DNA from: Sambucus nigra
Taxonomy: Eukaryota; Streptophyta; Magnoliopsida; Dipsacales; Adoxaceae
Length of the DNA: 64,000 bases
Reading direction: 5' to 3'
NCBI GenBank assembly: GCA_949130495.1
Contig: OX422207.1
Span: 838,183,573 to 838,247,572 of the forward strand
The position numbers and the translations under genes were made by a program. Position 1 is the first letter of the stretch. Every line of letters starts with the position of its first letter. Below are positions 45,098-57,271 of this stretch, one piece after another. The notes below the pieces were generated by a model. It was not told where the DNA came from. It made no database searches and worked only from the letters and a program-made list of their open reading frames with translations.

Positions 45098-47150
45098 CTC
45101 CACTTATATTCAAATATAAAGAGCTGAGTACCATGTGTCGCCTCTAATGACCTATGTCCTCCATATTTCTTCCCGAAAGAATGCACAGTTGCATGGGGGC
45201 AGGAGAGAGGTGAGTTTCATCTGGTATGGGCTCTTGTAGTGGAGAATCCGTTGGGGTTACCTTTTACTATTAAATTAATCCAACAAATATTTTCATTTAA
45301 ACATATTTAGTTTAACCCAAGTTCTAAAAATTATCTAACAAGATTAATTCATTTTTCTATTTAGGCCAAGCCAAATTTTATCAAATTAAATTATCTTGAC
45401 TTGAATTAAATTAACTTAAAATTAGCCCAAAATGAATTTAGCGCCAAATTAAACTAACGTGTGATTAAACCTAATTTTATCTTACTTAACCTAAGCATGC
45501 ATTCTTAGGTGATTTTCAAGATAAAAATAAATCACAACCACTACGCGCCGATGTACGAGAAAAACTCAAATGGGAAAAACCACGGATGACACTAGACTTA
45601 AGTCCACTACATATGGTTTTATGTTTACAAGACAGGTGACTTACTACACACAACTTGACTCCGTTGAAGACTTGATGCGTCTTCTTATAACTACCTGTGC
45701 TTAGTTGACAACCATTAACTCCTCCACGATCTCGGAGTCCATCGATGAGGCTTTTGATATCCGTCACCCTCACGCGAAGCATTTCTTCGAATGAGTACAC
45801 CGCAACAAATAATTACTCTCCTTTATGGGTAGAGAATAAAATCCAAACTTCTGTTTGTTATGGTAGAGATGAACCAATGGTGCCAAAACAAACTCCAAGC
45901 AAGTAATATATATGAGAACTTGGAATTTAAACAAAACTCAATGGGTGTATGTGTTTTTATGAAATCAAATCATTTAGACATCAAAAACACAAAAAGGGAA
46001 CTTTTGATATGGAAAGATGTGCTCTCTAAGTAGGTGAAAAACTCTCAAATGTTTTGTTGAAAATTCTTCCCACAAAATGGTTAAAAACAAGTAGAAAAGT
46101 TAGGTTAGTGGGAAGTTACGAAAAAGCTGCCAAAAATTAGATTTCCCGCCAAAAGTCGTTCGAACAACTTTCCTAGGTAATTTGAACGACATCGTTCGAA
46201 CGAAATTCCTAAGAGAAAGGAGGCCAAAATCTCGTTGGAAAAACTCATTTGAACGAGTTCGCTAGAATGAAACTTCAAATGAAAAAATAGGAAACAAATG
46301 GCAGAACTCTTTCGAAATCTCGTTCGAATGACAATCTCGTTCGAACGACATTTCGAACAAAAAAACAAAATTTCCAGATTTTCACAATAAAGTCCAAAAA
46401 CTTTTATCCAAAGTTTTAAAAATAATTTCTAAAAATAAAAAGTCATTTTAGAGAAAATTTACACCCATATAATATTCCAAGTCTCCTATATATATTAAAT
46501 GCATACATACCTTATGGAGACATTGGAATCCAATTGTTGTTGACGTGAAAAAAGGCATTAGAAACCAGATAATGATGAAGCTTTTCAAAACTGTCCGCTA
46601 TGTCTTTAACAAACTCGTCACAGGCCTGGATGGATACACTACACATTATATCCTATGACTCAAATTGTTTTGTCCGAAATTGAGCCAACACTACATAAGA
46701 CTTAATTGGAAATTAGTGTCCTTACAATACTTATTCACAAACTCTACCTAGCGGTGACACAAGTTGGGTCAGCGACAACACCTACCTCTCGTAGATAACA
46801 CCTCCACATAGTACCTATATGACCTACACAATGTCAAACCCACCTGTGCCGACGTGTGGTACCCAATCCAAATGCACGAATCCTCGAGATCATAGGAAAA
46901 TCCACGAATCATGGTATGTCCACACAAATATATAATAGTACATATTATTATCTCATATAATATGTTTAGGTAATTACTCCATAATTACCACAGAAAGCAT
47001 AACTAAAGTCCACAACATTTTCATTTATTAATAATTTAACATCTAATAAGCTATTAATTCCATTCCATAAAATAATTATTTAACCAACTAGTTAATCGTA
47101 ATTATTACCAATTAAATGTGGGTATATCTTTACTTAACCAACTAGCTAAA
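45098..47150. other. Unassigned region with TTCGAA-rich cluster
   Basis: No gene is recognised. 45520-45800 has LTR-like texture. 46130-46370 contains many copies of CGTTCGAACGA-type palindromes and variants. A minus-strand frame across it is probably incidental. Confidence 0.45.
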
Positions 47151-48440
47151 ATTTCCCTCTTTAAATTCCCTCTTTTACTGTTATTCAGTAGGCTAACCCA
47201 ATTTCAGTAAGCCAAACTAATTTTAGTAAGCCAAACCAATCCTAGGCCCAAGCATAAAAGGAACAAAGAGCTAAAAAAAACCATTATGGCGCTCAAACGA
47301 GAGTAGGGGTCACTCGTGCGACATGCTATGTCACTCGAACGACCTATGCCGTCGTTTAAGAGACCCCTTGTCTTCTTCACCACGTTGTTCCAATCTTTTA
47401 TTCTTCCCATATCATATTCTTAAAATCTAAGAAGAAGTTTCAAACCCAACAACAGTTATACTAAAACCTATAAACTTAACCTAGAATTCATGTATTCAAA
47501 TCCAACAACTTTCAATTGTTAAGGGTTTATACTATTGAGACATTTTTCTAATTTCCAACCATTTTTAATTCCCAATAAGAGGCAGTTATCATGGAATTTA
47601 CATCAAAATTTTACTTTATAAATTAAAAGCAATGTTTCCTACATCATTTATTCAAAATGTCCCAAATTAACTAGTTAAAACCCTAAGGAATCTACCATAA
47701 ATTTTCATATTTGGATACCTAAATTTCTGGGACAAATTCTACATTAAATTCCATGCTCTACATGAGTTGATCATCATCAAATTAATCCTATCAAACAAAA
47801 ATCCCAAAAATTTAAGGGGAAATTATTATGCATCAAGAAATATATTGAAAACATAAATTAAGCAAGAGAATTCTTGCCTTAAAGATTCATGGAGAAAAGT
47901 CCCTTGAAATTTCCTTGATTTTTCCTTAGTTCCTTGCCCTTCTTCCTCAATTTTGGTCCTTTTCCTTTCCTCTCTCGTTAACTGTTATTTTTAGATTTTC
48001 TGGAATGATAGTGGGGGAGTGGTTTACCCCCACTTAAACACTATTTAATGCCTAATCCCGAGTTGGGCTCAAAACCCAACTTTTGGACACCCAAATGGAC
48101 TCAAATCCATAATCCAACTAGCCCAAAAGTTTCCCAAGCTATATACTAATGACTCAGGACTATTTTCAAAGGTCTACAACATCTAAACGACCCTATATGT
48201 GCCCCCGAAATATTATTTAAAGTATTTGTGTCAATAGTGGATACTTTTAAATTGTGTCACGCATTAATTATGTATTTTTCTACATTACATGCTATTTCTA
48301 TATCCATGCAAATAAAAATTATTCATACACAAATATAACTAAATAACAATTTCAACCGTGAAATTATTAAATAAATATATTTAATTAAGTCTGATTTTTG
48401 CAAATATTTATTTATTCTTGAAAAATTACGAGGTATTATA
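47150..48440 (-). repeat. 3' LTR (partial) of the minus-strand chromovirus
   Basis: On the minus strand the sequence after the C-tract (a G-rich polypurine tract) begins TATAATACCTCGTAATTTTTC, a diverged form of the TGTAATACC start used by Tekay/Del LTRs. The block includes the same kind of AAGGCAAG junction seen in the LTRs to the right and a cluster of CACTCGAACGACC-type words at 47290-47365. The far end is not resolved. Confidence 0.5.
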
Positions 48441-48444
48441 TTCT

Positions 48445-48460
48445 CCCCCCCCCCCCCCCC
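48445..48460 (-). other. Polypurine tract with expanded G run
   Basis: On the minus strand TTATTAGG(G)nAGAATATAATACC is the normal polypurine tract/LTR junction of Tekay-like elements. The G run is 16 long here. Confidence 0.7.
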
Positions 48461-48499
48461 TAATAATGAGATTCCATCCTCGTAATTAAGAAAAGTACG

Positions 48500-49010
48500 T
48501 ACCTAGATAGAAGAGTTCGAGATACTTTGCGCATATGTTTTCCTCCCTCTACCAGGTAGACTCATCCTCCCGATGGTGTCCCCACTTCACCCGAACTAAA
48601 GGAACAACCTTGGATCGAAGCCTGCACTCTCGTCTATCTAGAATGGTTTTCGGTTTATCCTTATAAGTAGTATCTGGATGAAGATCCATCTCGTCAATAT
48701 CAATGTGTTGGTAAGCTACCACATCTCTAAGGAACCACCGTAATGAATATATGTGAAAAAAATCATGCATCTGTTGCAAGTGATCTGGTAATCCCAATCG
48801 ATATGATACGGGCCCAATACTCTCCAAAATAGGGAATGGTCCCACGTATTGGGGACCCAACTTCCTTTTCTTCCCAAATCTCACCACCCCCTTCAAGGGA
48901 GACACTTTAGTCAACACTTGGTCTCCAACATTGAAGTCTAAGTGTCTCCGACTCGCATCCACATAGCTCTTTTGCCTATCCTGGACAATCTGTATCCTGG
49001 ACCGAATCAT
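48500..49010 (-). pseudogene. Integrase C-terminus and chromodomain
   Basis: The frame 49010-48549 has QKSYVDASRRHLDFNVGDQV and KLGPQYVGPFPILESIGPVSYRLGLP (the integrase C-terminal GPY/F region). It continues with KTILDRRECRLRSKVVPLVRVKWGHH, a chromodomain of the plant chromovirus type that in this family steers integration to heterochromatin. A TAG directly after DESTW truncates the chromodomain before its final helix, whose remnants (REENMRKVSRTLL) follow. Confidence 0.88.
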
Positions 49011-49830
49011 CTCTACCTTCTCTGAGGCGTCTTGAATTAATTATGGCCTAAAAAAATTGTTCCCCCCACCTACGACCAATACGAGGGTGAATAGCATGGT
49101 CTCCCGTAAAGTGCCTCAAACGATGCAATTCCAATCATGAACTATTAGGTGTTATTGTAGGAAAGCTTCACTAAGGGAAAATACTGCTCCCAGATCCCCA
49201 TAAAATTCAACATGCACATCCTTAAACATGTCTTCCAGTATTTGGTTCACCCTCTTCGTCGGTTCGTCGGTCTGATGATGATATGACTTTCTCAATCTTA
49301 ACTCTGCTCCCAAGGCCTGCTGAAAGATCCTTCATAAGTGGGACACAAACGTCATGTCCCGGTCTGACACTATATTCAACGGTACCCCATGCATCTTAAT
49401 AATCTCTGTGAGGAAGAGCATGGCGTACTTCTCAGTCAGGATCGATAAGAAATGAGCCACCTTTGTCAATCTATCAATAATCACCCGTATTCAATCAAGC
49501 CCCATTTGCAAAGTAGGTAGCCCAATGATGAAGTCCATGGAGATTCTTTTCCATTTCTACATTGGGATCTCTAAAGGCTGTAAAACACATGCAAGACACT
49601 GATGATCAACCTTTACCAACTGATACATAGCACTCCTGGAAATAAACTTTGTTATATCCCTTTTCATCCTGGCCCACCAGTACTGACGATGCATGTCCTG
49701 GTTCATCTTATACCCTCAGGAATGTATCGTAAAGAGTGAACTGTGAGCCTCCAACATAATGACTTGTCTCAACTCCTCGTCATTCGAAACAAGAATCTTC
49801 CATGGAATCTCAAACCACCATCCAACCCAA
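49011..49830 (-). pseudogene. Integrase core, inactivated
   Basis: The minus strand carries HRQYWWARMKRDITKFI (zinc domain end), then ISMDFIIGLPTLQ, VIIDRLTKVAHFL, IVSDRDMTFVSHL and SYHHQTDEPTKRVNQILEDM. The first two catalytic aspartates are visible. The position of the catalytic glutamate in the last motif is lysine. Frameshifts and stops are also present. Confidence 0.8.
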
Positions 49831-49879
49831 TGGAAAAGTGCTCTACCCCTTCAGCTAAAAATTATCTCACCCCCTCCTA

Positions 49880-50591
49880 GAAAAGTTGATCTCCCTTTTA
49901 TGCCTTCACCACTCGAATAATGATCTCAGGATGATGGTGAGAACTAAGATAAATGTGCAAATTTGGTCATTGTCCACACGAAGTGGCTTCCACTTCTCCC
50001 TCCACACTACTGACAATTCAAGAAACGGCTTGCATCTCAATGCATCTGCCATACCATTCTCTTTCCCCGGTGGTACTGAATGTTGAAAAAATAATCTTTG
50101 ACAAAATCTAGCCACCTCATTTGTTACATGTTCATCTCCCGATTTGTGAATAAATATTGCAAACTTTTGTGGGCTACGAAAATCTGAAATTTCTCCCCCA
50201 GGAGATAGTGTCTCCACACTCTCATGAAAAAAAGTACTGCCACTAACTCCAAGTCGTGGGTGGAGTAATGTCAACTGTGAGGTTTAAGATTTAGGGAAGC
50301 ATAAATTATCAGCCTCTCCTCCTGCATCAAAACACCACCAAGTCCCCTTAGGGACACATCTTTATAGACCTTATAATCAACCCCTGCCTGAGGTAACGCC
50401 AAAACCGGTTTTGTATTCAATCTAGTCTTCAGCTCCCCAAATACTTGCTAGCATATCCCATCACAAACAAATGGTACCCCATTCCTTATCAATTTCGTCA
50501 AGGGCTCGATTGTCTTGGAGACACCCTAGATGAATCGACGGTAATACCCGGTTAGTCCCAAGAAGCTACGCACCTCGGTTGGTGTACTGGG
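49880..50591 (-). pseudogene. RNase H and RT-connection remnants
   Basis: Short frames read ...GVLMQEERLIIYASLNLKPH near 50280-50340 and, from 50274 to 49906, a degraded RNase H with FHESVETLSPGG, FRSPQKFAIFIHKSG and ENGMADALRCKP. The RT thumb remnant (PTEVRSFLG-like) lies just upstream. All segments are separated by frame changes. Confidence 0.65.
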
Positions 50592-51200
50592 TTATTCCCA
50601 CTCCATCACAGTAGAAACTTTCCCTGGGTCCACGGATATCCCTCGCTCGGACACAATGTGGCCCAAGAACTGTAGCTCTCTCACCTGAAACACCCATTTC
50701 TTGAACTTCGTATACAAGTTATGATCCTGAAACATCGGTAAGACCACCCGTAGATTCTCTTTGTACACCTTCACAGTAGAAGTATAAATCATGATGTCGT
50801 CTATAAATATGATAAAAAATGGATCCAAATGATACATGAACACTCGGTTCATTAAGTTCATAAATACTGTCGATGCATTGGTTAGCCCAATTGGCATCAC
50901 CAAAAACTCATACGATCCAGCTAACCAATCTATACCCAAAATGACATCATAACCCTCCATATCTAACACTATAAGGTCAACGGCTAAATATAATCTCCCC
51001 ACATCAATCCAAGAACCTATAGATCGAGTGTATACGTGACCCACTAACTAAAAGTGACTATACACAAATAATAACACTACCGGTTGTCTATAATAAATGG
51101 GTTGCACGTACAAATATGGTGACTATAAATGAGTGTAATCCCTCCATATTAAATAAAATCTTACCGTCAAACCCATGAATAGGAAACTTACCCTCTACTG
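50592..51200 (-). pseudogene. Protease-RT fusion fragment with internal deletion
   Basis: The frame 51044-50592 joins a protease end (LDMEGYDVILGIDWL) directly to the middle of RT (YEFLVMPIGLTNASTVFMNLMN). It then continues through FIDDIMIYTS and LQFLGHIVSERGISVDPGK. The protease-RT linker and the fingers of RT, normally about 150 residues, are deleted, yet the frame stays open. FIDD retains both catalytic aspartates. Confidence 0.85.
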
Positions 51201-51269
51201 CAGGTGGCGCCTGTGGAGCTTATTGTATGACTGTATCTCAGACGTTATAAAGACGTTCGTACTATAATT

Positions 51270-52498
51270 TCCCCTACTGCGGTGGTGCTAGCGATGCTAG
51301 TGTTGGTGCTATCGAGGGTAACTGCGCTTGTTGCCCTTATTGGGCACCCTGCTGATGTGGTCCACTACCCCTTTGTGGACACTCTCTCTTTATATGACCT
51401 GTCTACCCACAGACAAAGCAACGCCCCTGGAAGTCCCCCTGCCTCTAGCCTGTTGGCCCTATTGAGGTTCTCCCTATTTTTGGCCCTATCGAGGTTCTCC
51501 CCATTGATCTCTTGGCCCTAGAGGCCCTGAGAAACATGCTCCGACAGCTGTTGAGTACCCTGTTGTCACTGCCTAAAACTTCCCTTGGGTTAGTAAACCC
51601 CATACCTAAATCTCTTAGCCGAGTCCCCTTGTCAATAATTCACCCCTGCTATTGCGATGCTCCAATAAAACCATTCCCACCTACATTGTCTGACTATATA
51701 GGCTCATAACACTTCTTGTTTCCCTTGAGATGGAAACGATGATCCTGGAAATGAAAAAGTGCAGTATTGAAAACATCAGTGTAAATCCTCAACGTGGGGT
51801 TACCTATTAAGTGTTATCTGATCTTTTAGGCTATACAATCCATAAACCTCGTCTTCTTCTTCTCTTCACTTTTCACCTCATCAAACACAAAATTAGCCAA
51901 ACATGTGAACTCCTCCTCGTACTCAGCTACAGAACGATCACCCTGAACCACCTCGTTAACCCTCTTCTTCATATGTGTATTAATGGATGTCGAAAAGTAT
52001 ATATGGTCAAACCATACCCAAAACTCATCAATGGACATAGCATCCCTCCCCTCTCTGGTGGTAATAGACTCCCACCACTTGAAAGTTGGCCCAATAAGTC
52101 TAAAAGTAGCAAACATCTGCTTATGTACGTCGCTATAGTCAACGATGTGCAGGTGATGTTGAATATCCTTCTTCCACTTGCAAGCTAAAATCTTGTTATA
52201 ACGACCCCGACACTACGGTTGCCCTTCCGAAAGTCCTCCCTCGCTCTCTGCCAATCCGAAGACCCTGGGTAGGCCAGGACGACGGGTTCCACTGGTTGTT
52301 GTGGTGGATGGGCCTGAGGAAAGTGGGGTGCCATGGAAGTCATAGGGACGTTAACTTCCTGTGACACAATAGTGTCCACCTCTGGTGTCGTAATTGTCCC
52401 TTGCAGTGGGTGTGGCTATGGTGCATGTGGATCCTGTTGAGCCTCTCTCTCATCATCCCTCACCGCTACCCTTGACTACCATCCTCTCTTGGGTGGCA
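51270..52498 (-). pseudogene. Chromovirus gag pseudogene
   Basis: Gag begins at a minus-strand ATG near 52498 (MPPKRG). The conserved retrotransposon gag domain lies at 52116-51826 (FATFRLIGPTFKWWES, SVAEYEEEFTCLANF), and a zinc knuckle CFVCG-TGHIKREC lies at about 51426-51387 with a stop inside it. Stops near 52484 and frame changes between 52185 and 52116 break the frame. Gag would form the virus-like particle and bind RNA. Confidence 0.85.
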
Positions 52499-52650
52499 TT
52501 TGAAATTAGATCAAATTGTATGAGTTTACAGTCAATGCAAATATTATAACACTAGAACGCAATAGTCCTAATAATAGGGATCTCTACCAAAAAAATGCTA
52601 CGCAAAAATCGTATTAAGCCGCACATGTCATAAGGACACTAAAACCTGAC

Positions 52651-52663
52651 GCTCTAATACCAT
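52651..52663 (-). other. Primer-binding site of the chromovirus
   Basis: On the minus strand ATGGTATTAGAGC follows the LTR end GGTATCACA after one base. It differs from the initiator-Met site TGGTATCAGAGC at one position. Confidence 0.85.
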
Positions 52664-52664
52664 C

Positions 52665-53985
52665 TGTGATACCCATCCTATTTTAATCATGGGTGACCAG
52701 TCATTTATCAAAACAAATAAGATTATCACTTGGTTCGTTCTTACCATCACTGCCGAAAATGATTTTAAATTACTAACCACCTTGTTAAATTAAGTGGGTG
52801 TCCATTTTATCTTTCATTAACGTAGCCATATGCAAAAAAAAGAAGTATAATCACTCATCCATAACAAATATAAGAGTATCAATCATCACACGATAAATAG
52901 ATAAATAATGAATAACAAATAAACCATCAATTACCAAAATAGAATCCAAACCATACGTCTATATAAATAAATTTGAATCTAAGTACATCATCTGGGAGAT
53001 AAAATTATAAGTATATTAATTGAATAGGGAGACATTCCCAGATGAAGTACTGAATCCAAATCCTAATCTAAGAATGAATAACTGAAGCGTCTCCTGCAAC
53101 TCTCCATAAGTGTTGTAGCTATGCATCCTTAGAATGAGTCCTCAAGCTTGGCGTCTCTGTAGCTAGACACCTAAAAAAATTGGAAAATATTTTGACATGG
53201 GTCGGAGTCCAAAACCTTTTGAATTGAGATATTACTCACCCATCAACTATTGTGGTCACCTAACACTTACCACCTAACCCATCTAGTTATACTACCCCAC
53301 TTAACTAGACCAGTTACACTCTTCCTAACACCCCACTCTATCCCGAGTATTTACTCCCATTGATTCATAACTTATTTTACTTATTAACTTAGTTAATCAT
53401 TTTCACTCTAATTAATCATATGACTCTAACACAGGTTATATATAAAGTACATTTACAATTTATGTATTTAACTTGTATACAATTACCTACTCAATTATAT
53501 ACGTATGAATATACTAAAACAATCACACACATGTTGTGTACAATCACTATCACCCCGAATAATAACTCCCTGGATGCTTGTCTCTATAATGCTATCATAT
53601 TCTAGGTATGCTCACTCTTACACGGTTATCGCAAGTCGGTTAAATCACTCCGAAATAGGTAAATAAAGTCGCAAATGTAGTGGAGTTGGTCATATTTCCC
53701 TGAGAGTGACACCGTATCGTACCCAAAACGACTCACCTCGACAATAAGTCACAAAATAAAAATATCGCATGATATGACCTGGGGACTATACTCTCCCTGC
53801 ATTAGCTAGCCAGGGGATTCACCCACATCGCGCAACCTCCCATGATAGCATTAAAGGGGTATGTTTTCACATAAATTTTATGCACACCAATATTTATAAA
53901 TTACACACATATATACATATGAACTCAAATTTCGTGTATAAATATATATAATTAGAATAAATTTTCCTACCCTGTGCCTAACACC
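52665..53985 (-). repeat. 5' LTR (truncated) of the chromovirus
   Basis: Read on the minus strand this is the 3' half of an LTR ending ...GGATGGGTATCACA at the primer-binding site. It aligns by eye with the 3' halves of the two plus-strand LTRs to the right (GCATCACTG-CGA, TTACTAACCACCT, GCAACCTCCCATGATAGC in inverted orientation). The start of the LTR is missing; what lies between about 53985 and 54222 is unclear. Confidence 0.65.
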
Positions 53986-54222
53986 GATAGCACTAGCCCA
54001 TTATACCCGAGACTATTTTCGCGACTCCTAATTTATTTAATTTCATATCCATTAAATAATTAACGTACTTTACCTTGCTAAAATACCCGAACTCACATAA
54101 TTGGCCCATATTTAAATAACAATGAATTAGTCTCACTTAATTCATTAGTAAGCAAATTAGCATTTCAAATTTTTTTTAAACCCAAATATAATCGCCCATA
54201 ATCATTAGGTAATAGTCCCCCA

Positions 54223-57086
54223 TGTAACACATCATATTTTTGCTAATTTTAAATATGGGATTAATTATGTTAAATACGGGAAATTAATTGGAAATTAATT
54301 TGGATTAAAATAAATATTAACTAGAGAGACAAGGGTTAGTATTTACTGAGTATTACTTAATGAATAAAGTAATATGGGATTATGAAAATATTAGAAATTG
54401 TCGCGAGTGAAAAAAACAACAGTTACAGTAATTTCGTCAGGACGTACGTGTCAGGACTCAATTTAAGGAAATAAAAAGTAATTTATTTTTTAGTGATCCA
54501 TATGGTCATTTTGAGTGCGCTAAATTTTTCGGGAGGGTTGAAATAGTCCGAAAAGTGTACCCGTGGGTTTAGTTGTGTGCCAGGGCAATTTTAGGCCAAA
54601 CGGACAACCCGAGAGGGTATTTTGGTCATTTGTATTTTGGGGGAAATATGACCTGCAAAATTTAGAGGTTTATATTATCTAGGAATAGGAGTCTTCGAGG
54701 TTTATAATTCATAGAGTTGCAGAGAAGCCATAGTTGGGAGAAGAGAGGAGGTTCCAAAGGCTAGAACCACCAATTCCTACTCCAATTGCACCACCAACAC
54801 CAACACCGCGTAGATCGAGGGAAGAGGAATACCACCATACCCATCATCTATAACGGATAAGACCTACTATAAAAGCTCAGTGTTTAAACTTGTTAATTTC
54901 TAAGCATATAATGTATCCATGTTAGAATTTGATGACTATTCCCATGAATTTATTGAGAACTGAATCAATCTTTGAAGGTTAAACTATATTCTTGAGTTAG
55001 AATTATGTTAGGTTAAATTAGTTGAGTTGTGTAGGATGAAATTGATGAATTGGGATTATTCAAATGTGAATAAATATGGTTTATATAATGATTATTGAGT
55101 AAAAGTGATGAACTAGGGTAAGAATTTAATTGGAATTGATTTGATTAATTGATTATTCTTAATGATTTCGTGATTCTTATATGTTAGAAATCATACATAT
55201 ATATTGGTATAATGTTTAGTACAATACCTGTAGGGGCGAATCGATTCGGACCAAGTGCGAATCGATTCGGCTGCCCAGATTTTGCCCACTTTTCTATTTT
55301 TTTTAGAATCTTTGGAAAAGGTTTGGGAGTCACTTGTTGGATTAAACTTTAAATATAATGGGGAGTATATTGATGTACTAGTAGTCCTAGGTTGGATTTT
55401 AGGCTTGGCACTATGAGGGGAGTCTAAGGGCTAAATTAATTAGGCTTAATCGAGAGGAAAAATTATAATTGAAGAATAATTCGATTCATGGGAATTCGGG
55501 AAAAATGATGACTTAAACCAGTAGGATATGAGTGAGTTACCTATTGATATTATGTTATAAAATGATGTATATAATTCGATTGGTAAGAGAGATTCAGGAA
55601 TGTACAATTAGAAGCAAAATTGTGATTTACTAATACGTGGGATATTCGGGATATAAATATACTACAAGTGGGACTTATGATATAAGACGTGCGTGATCTT
55701 ATACCAATGATGCAGATATATGGGTTGTGGGTATAACTATTGTTTTATTTCTATGTGTATTACATACCTACTCTCGTTGCTATCATGGGAGGATTTCGCG
55801 TCGCTATAGTCATATCCCGATGAGCCTTTGGGGAAATTTTTGACTCGTACCTTAGAATATAGAACCTCGGAAAGGCCTACTTATAAGGACGATAAGTTGG
55901 AGGTCATAAGGGTGCTTAGGTATGTTCGTAGACCATAGTCTTAGAAGTATATTTGCCTCCAATATATGTGATTTGTATTTATAGTTTGAGAGAGATACAT
56001 AACTAATTATTTTTATACAGTGCGTGATGTACTAGGACATGATAGCAAAGCATGCATGCACCGTAGCTGAGCCTAGGGGTAGCGTATTAGTATGTAAATA
56101 ATTCATTGATGAATATCTATATATGAACTTGTGATTTATTCTACTGTGTGTGCTTAGTTGATAAGAAAGATAGAGAAATAAAAATAACCTAAGTATGGGA
56201 ACACTTAACTGGTAATTGGGAAAAAAAATCTTGAGTTGAAAGATAAGAAAATATTTAATAACGTGTTAAGAGAAAATTACCGATGGACACAATGAGTAAT
56301 AGTTTTAAAAGGGTAACATATTCGAACAAGTTATATGTGGTAATAGTAACTAGAATTTTCTAGAATAGTTTAGGCGTGCACTGTAGATGAGGGGTGAGAC
56401 TTCTCAAGTGAGAGTCGTGAACTAACATGTATATAATATCTGATTTTAAGCAATTTAAATACTTGCTATAATGTTTTAAACTATTTTCTACCAGGGTCTG
56501 ACCCATTTCTTCCAAATGTATTTTCTTTGTGCAAACCATTTTTAGGTGCCCAGTCATAGTAAGGCTCGACTTAGGAGTTCATTTCCATTAGCCGTTGTTG
56601 CAGTTATTGTGTTCGATTGTGGGTTCTAGTCTGATAGACGCCTCCATTTTCTTACAAATATTATGTAATCATTACTTTATCTCAGACGGCATGTTGCCCA
56701 TTTTCCATTCATAGTTGTTCCGAGGGCATTGTACTTTTTTTTAGTATTTCTGTTGTGAATTTTATTTTTATGGATTATTGTATTAGAGTTTCAGACTGGG
56801 GTGTTTACTCCCCTCAAATTTTATTTAATTCAGTATTTCATTATTTCATTAATCGTGGTGTTGATTTAGTTAGTACGGTGAATGTGATATTTACTTGTTT
56901 AATTATTTTAATTCTTAGGTGTTGATAATAAAGATAAAATTTGACACCAGCTTTTCAAATACTAGGTGGTTAGTATATATTAAAAAGTTTTTCAACAGTG
57001 ATGCTAAGAAAGAACCAATTTCGACATTATGTTTTTAATTTAATAAAGGCCTGATCACCCGGTATTTAATTTAGTGGGGTGTTACA
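54223..57086 (+). repeat. Solo LTR 1 of the Tekay/Del-like family, 2.86 kb
   Basis: It begins TGTAACACATCATATTTTTG and ends TTAGTGGGGTGTTACA. It parallels the LTR at 57272-60147 from end to end: a shared GAAATAGTC-GAAAA-TGTAC block, a GGCC/GACCAAAC-GACA block, the GCACTGTAGATGAGGGGTGAG/CTATAGATGAGAGGTGAGG block and the CTAGGTGGTTAGTA-terminal block. Neither primer-binding site nor coding region follows, so it is a solo LTR. The flanks CCCCA and CCCTT are at best a diverged target duplication. Confidence 0.75.
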
Positions 57087-57271
57087 CCCTTCTTTATTTT
57101 TCACTAAATAAATAAACCTAGATCAAAACCCAAAGAAATTAGGTGGGTCCAAAAATAAAAATAAGCAAATCTGCCTAGAAACAATCATCATCGATCGATC
57201 AATGCTTGTCTAAGAACCCTTCTTCATTAATCGTTTTTCTCCAATTTTTTTCACCCAAACCTTCATGAATT
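57087..57271. other. 185 bp spacer between two solo LTRs
   Basis: AT-rich sequence with ATCGATCGATCAAT. It has no polypurine tract or primer-binding site, so the two LTRs are unlikely to be the ends of one minimal element. Confidence 0.6.

Larger units (their letters stand above)
48445..52663 (-). mobile_element. Ty3/gypsy chromovirus (Tekay/Del-like), internal region, decayed
   Basis: Reading the minus strand, an initiator-Met-type primer-binding site is followed by gag with a CCHC knuckle, protease, RT, RNase H, integrase and a chromodomain, then the polypurine tract. This order and the terminal chromodomain define a plant chromovirus. About 4.2 kb remain, and stops, frameshifts and deletions occur in every domain. 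Confidence 0.9.
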
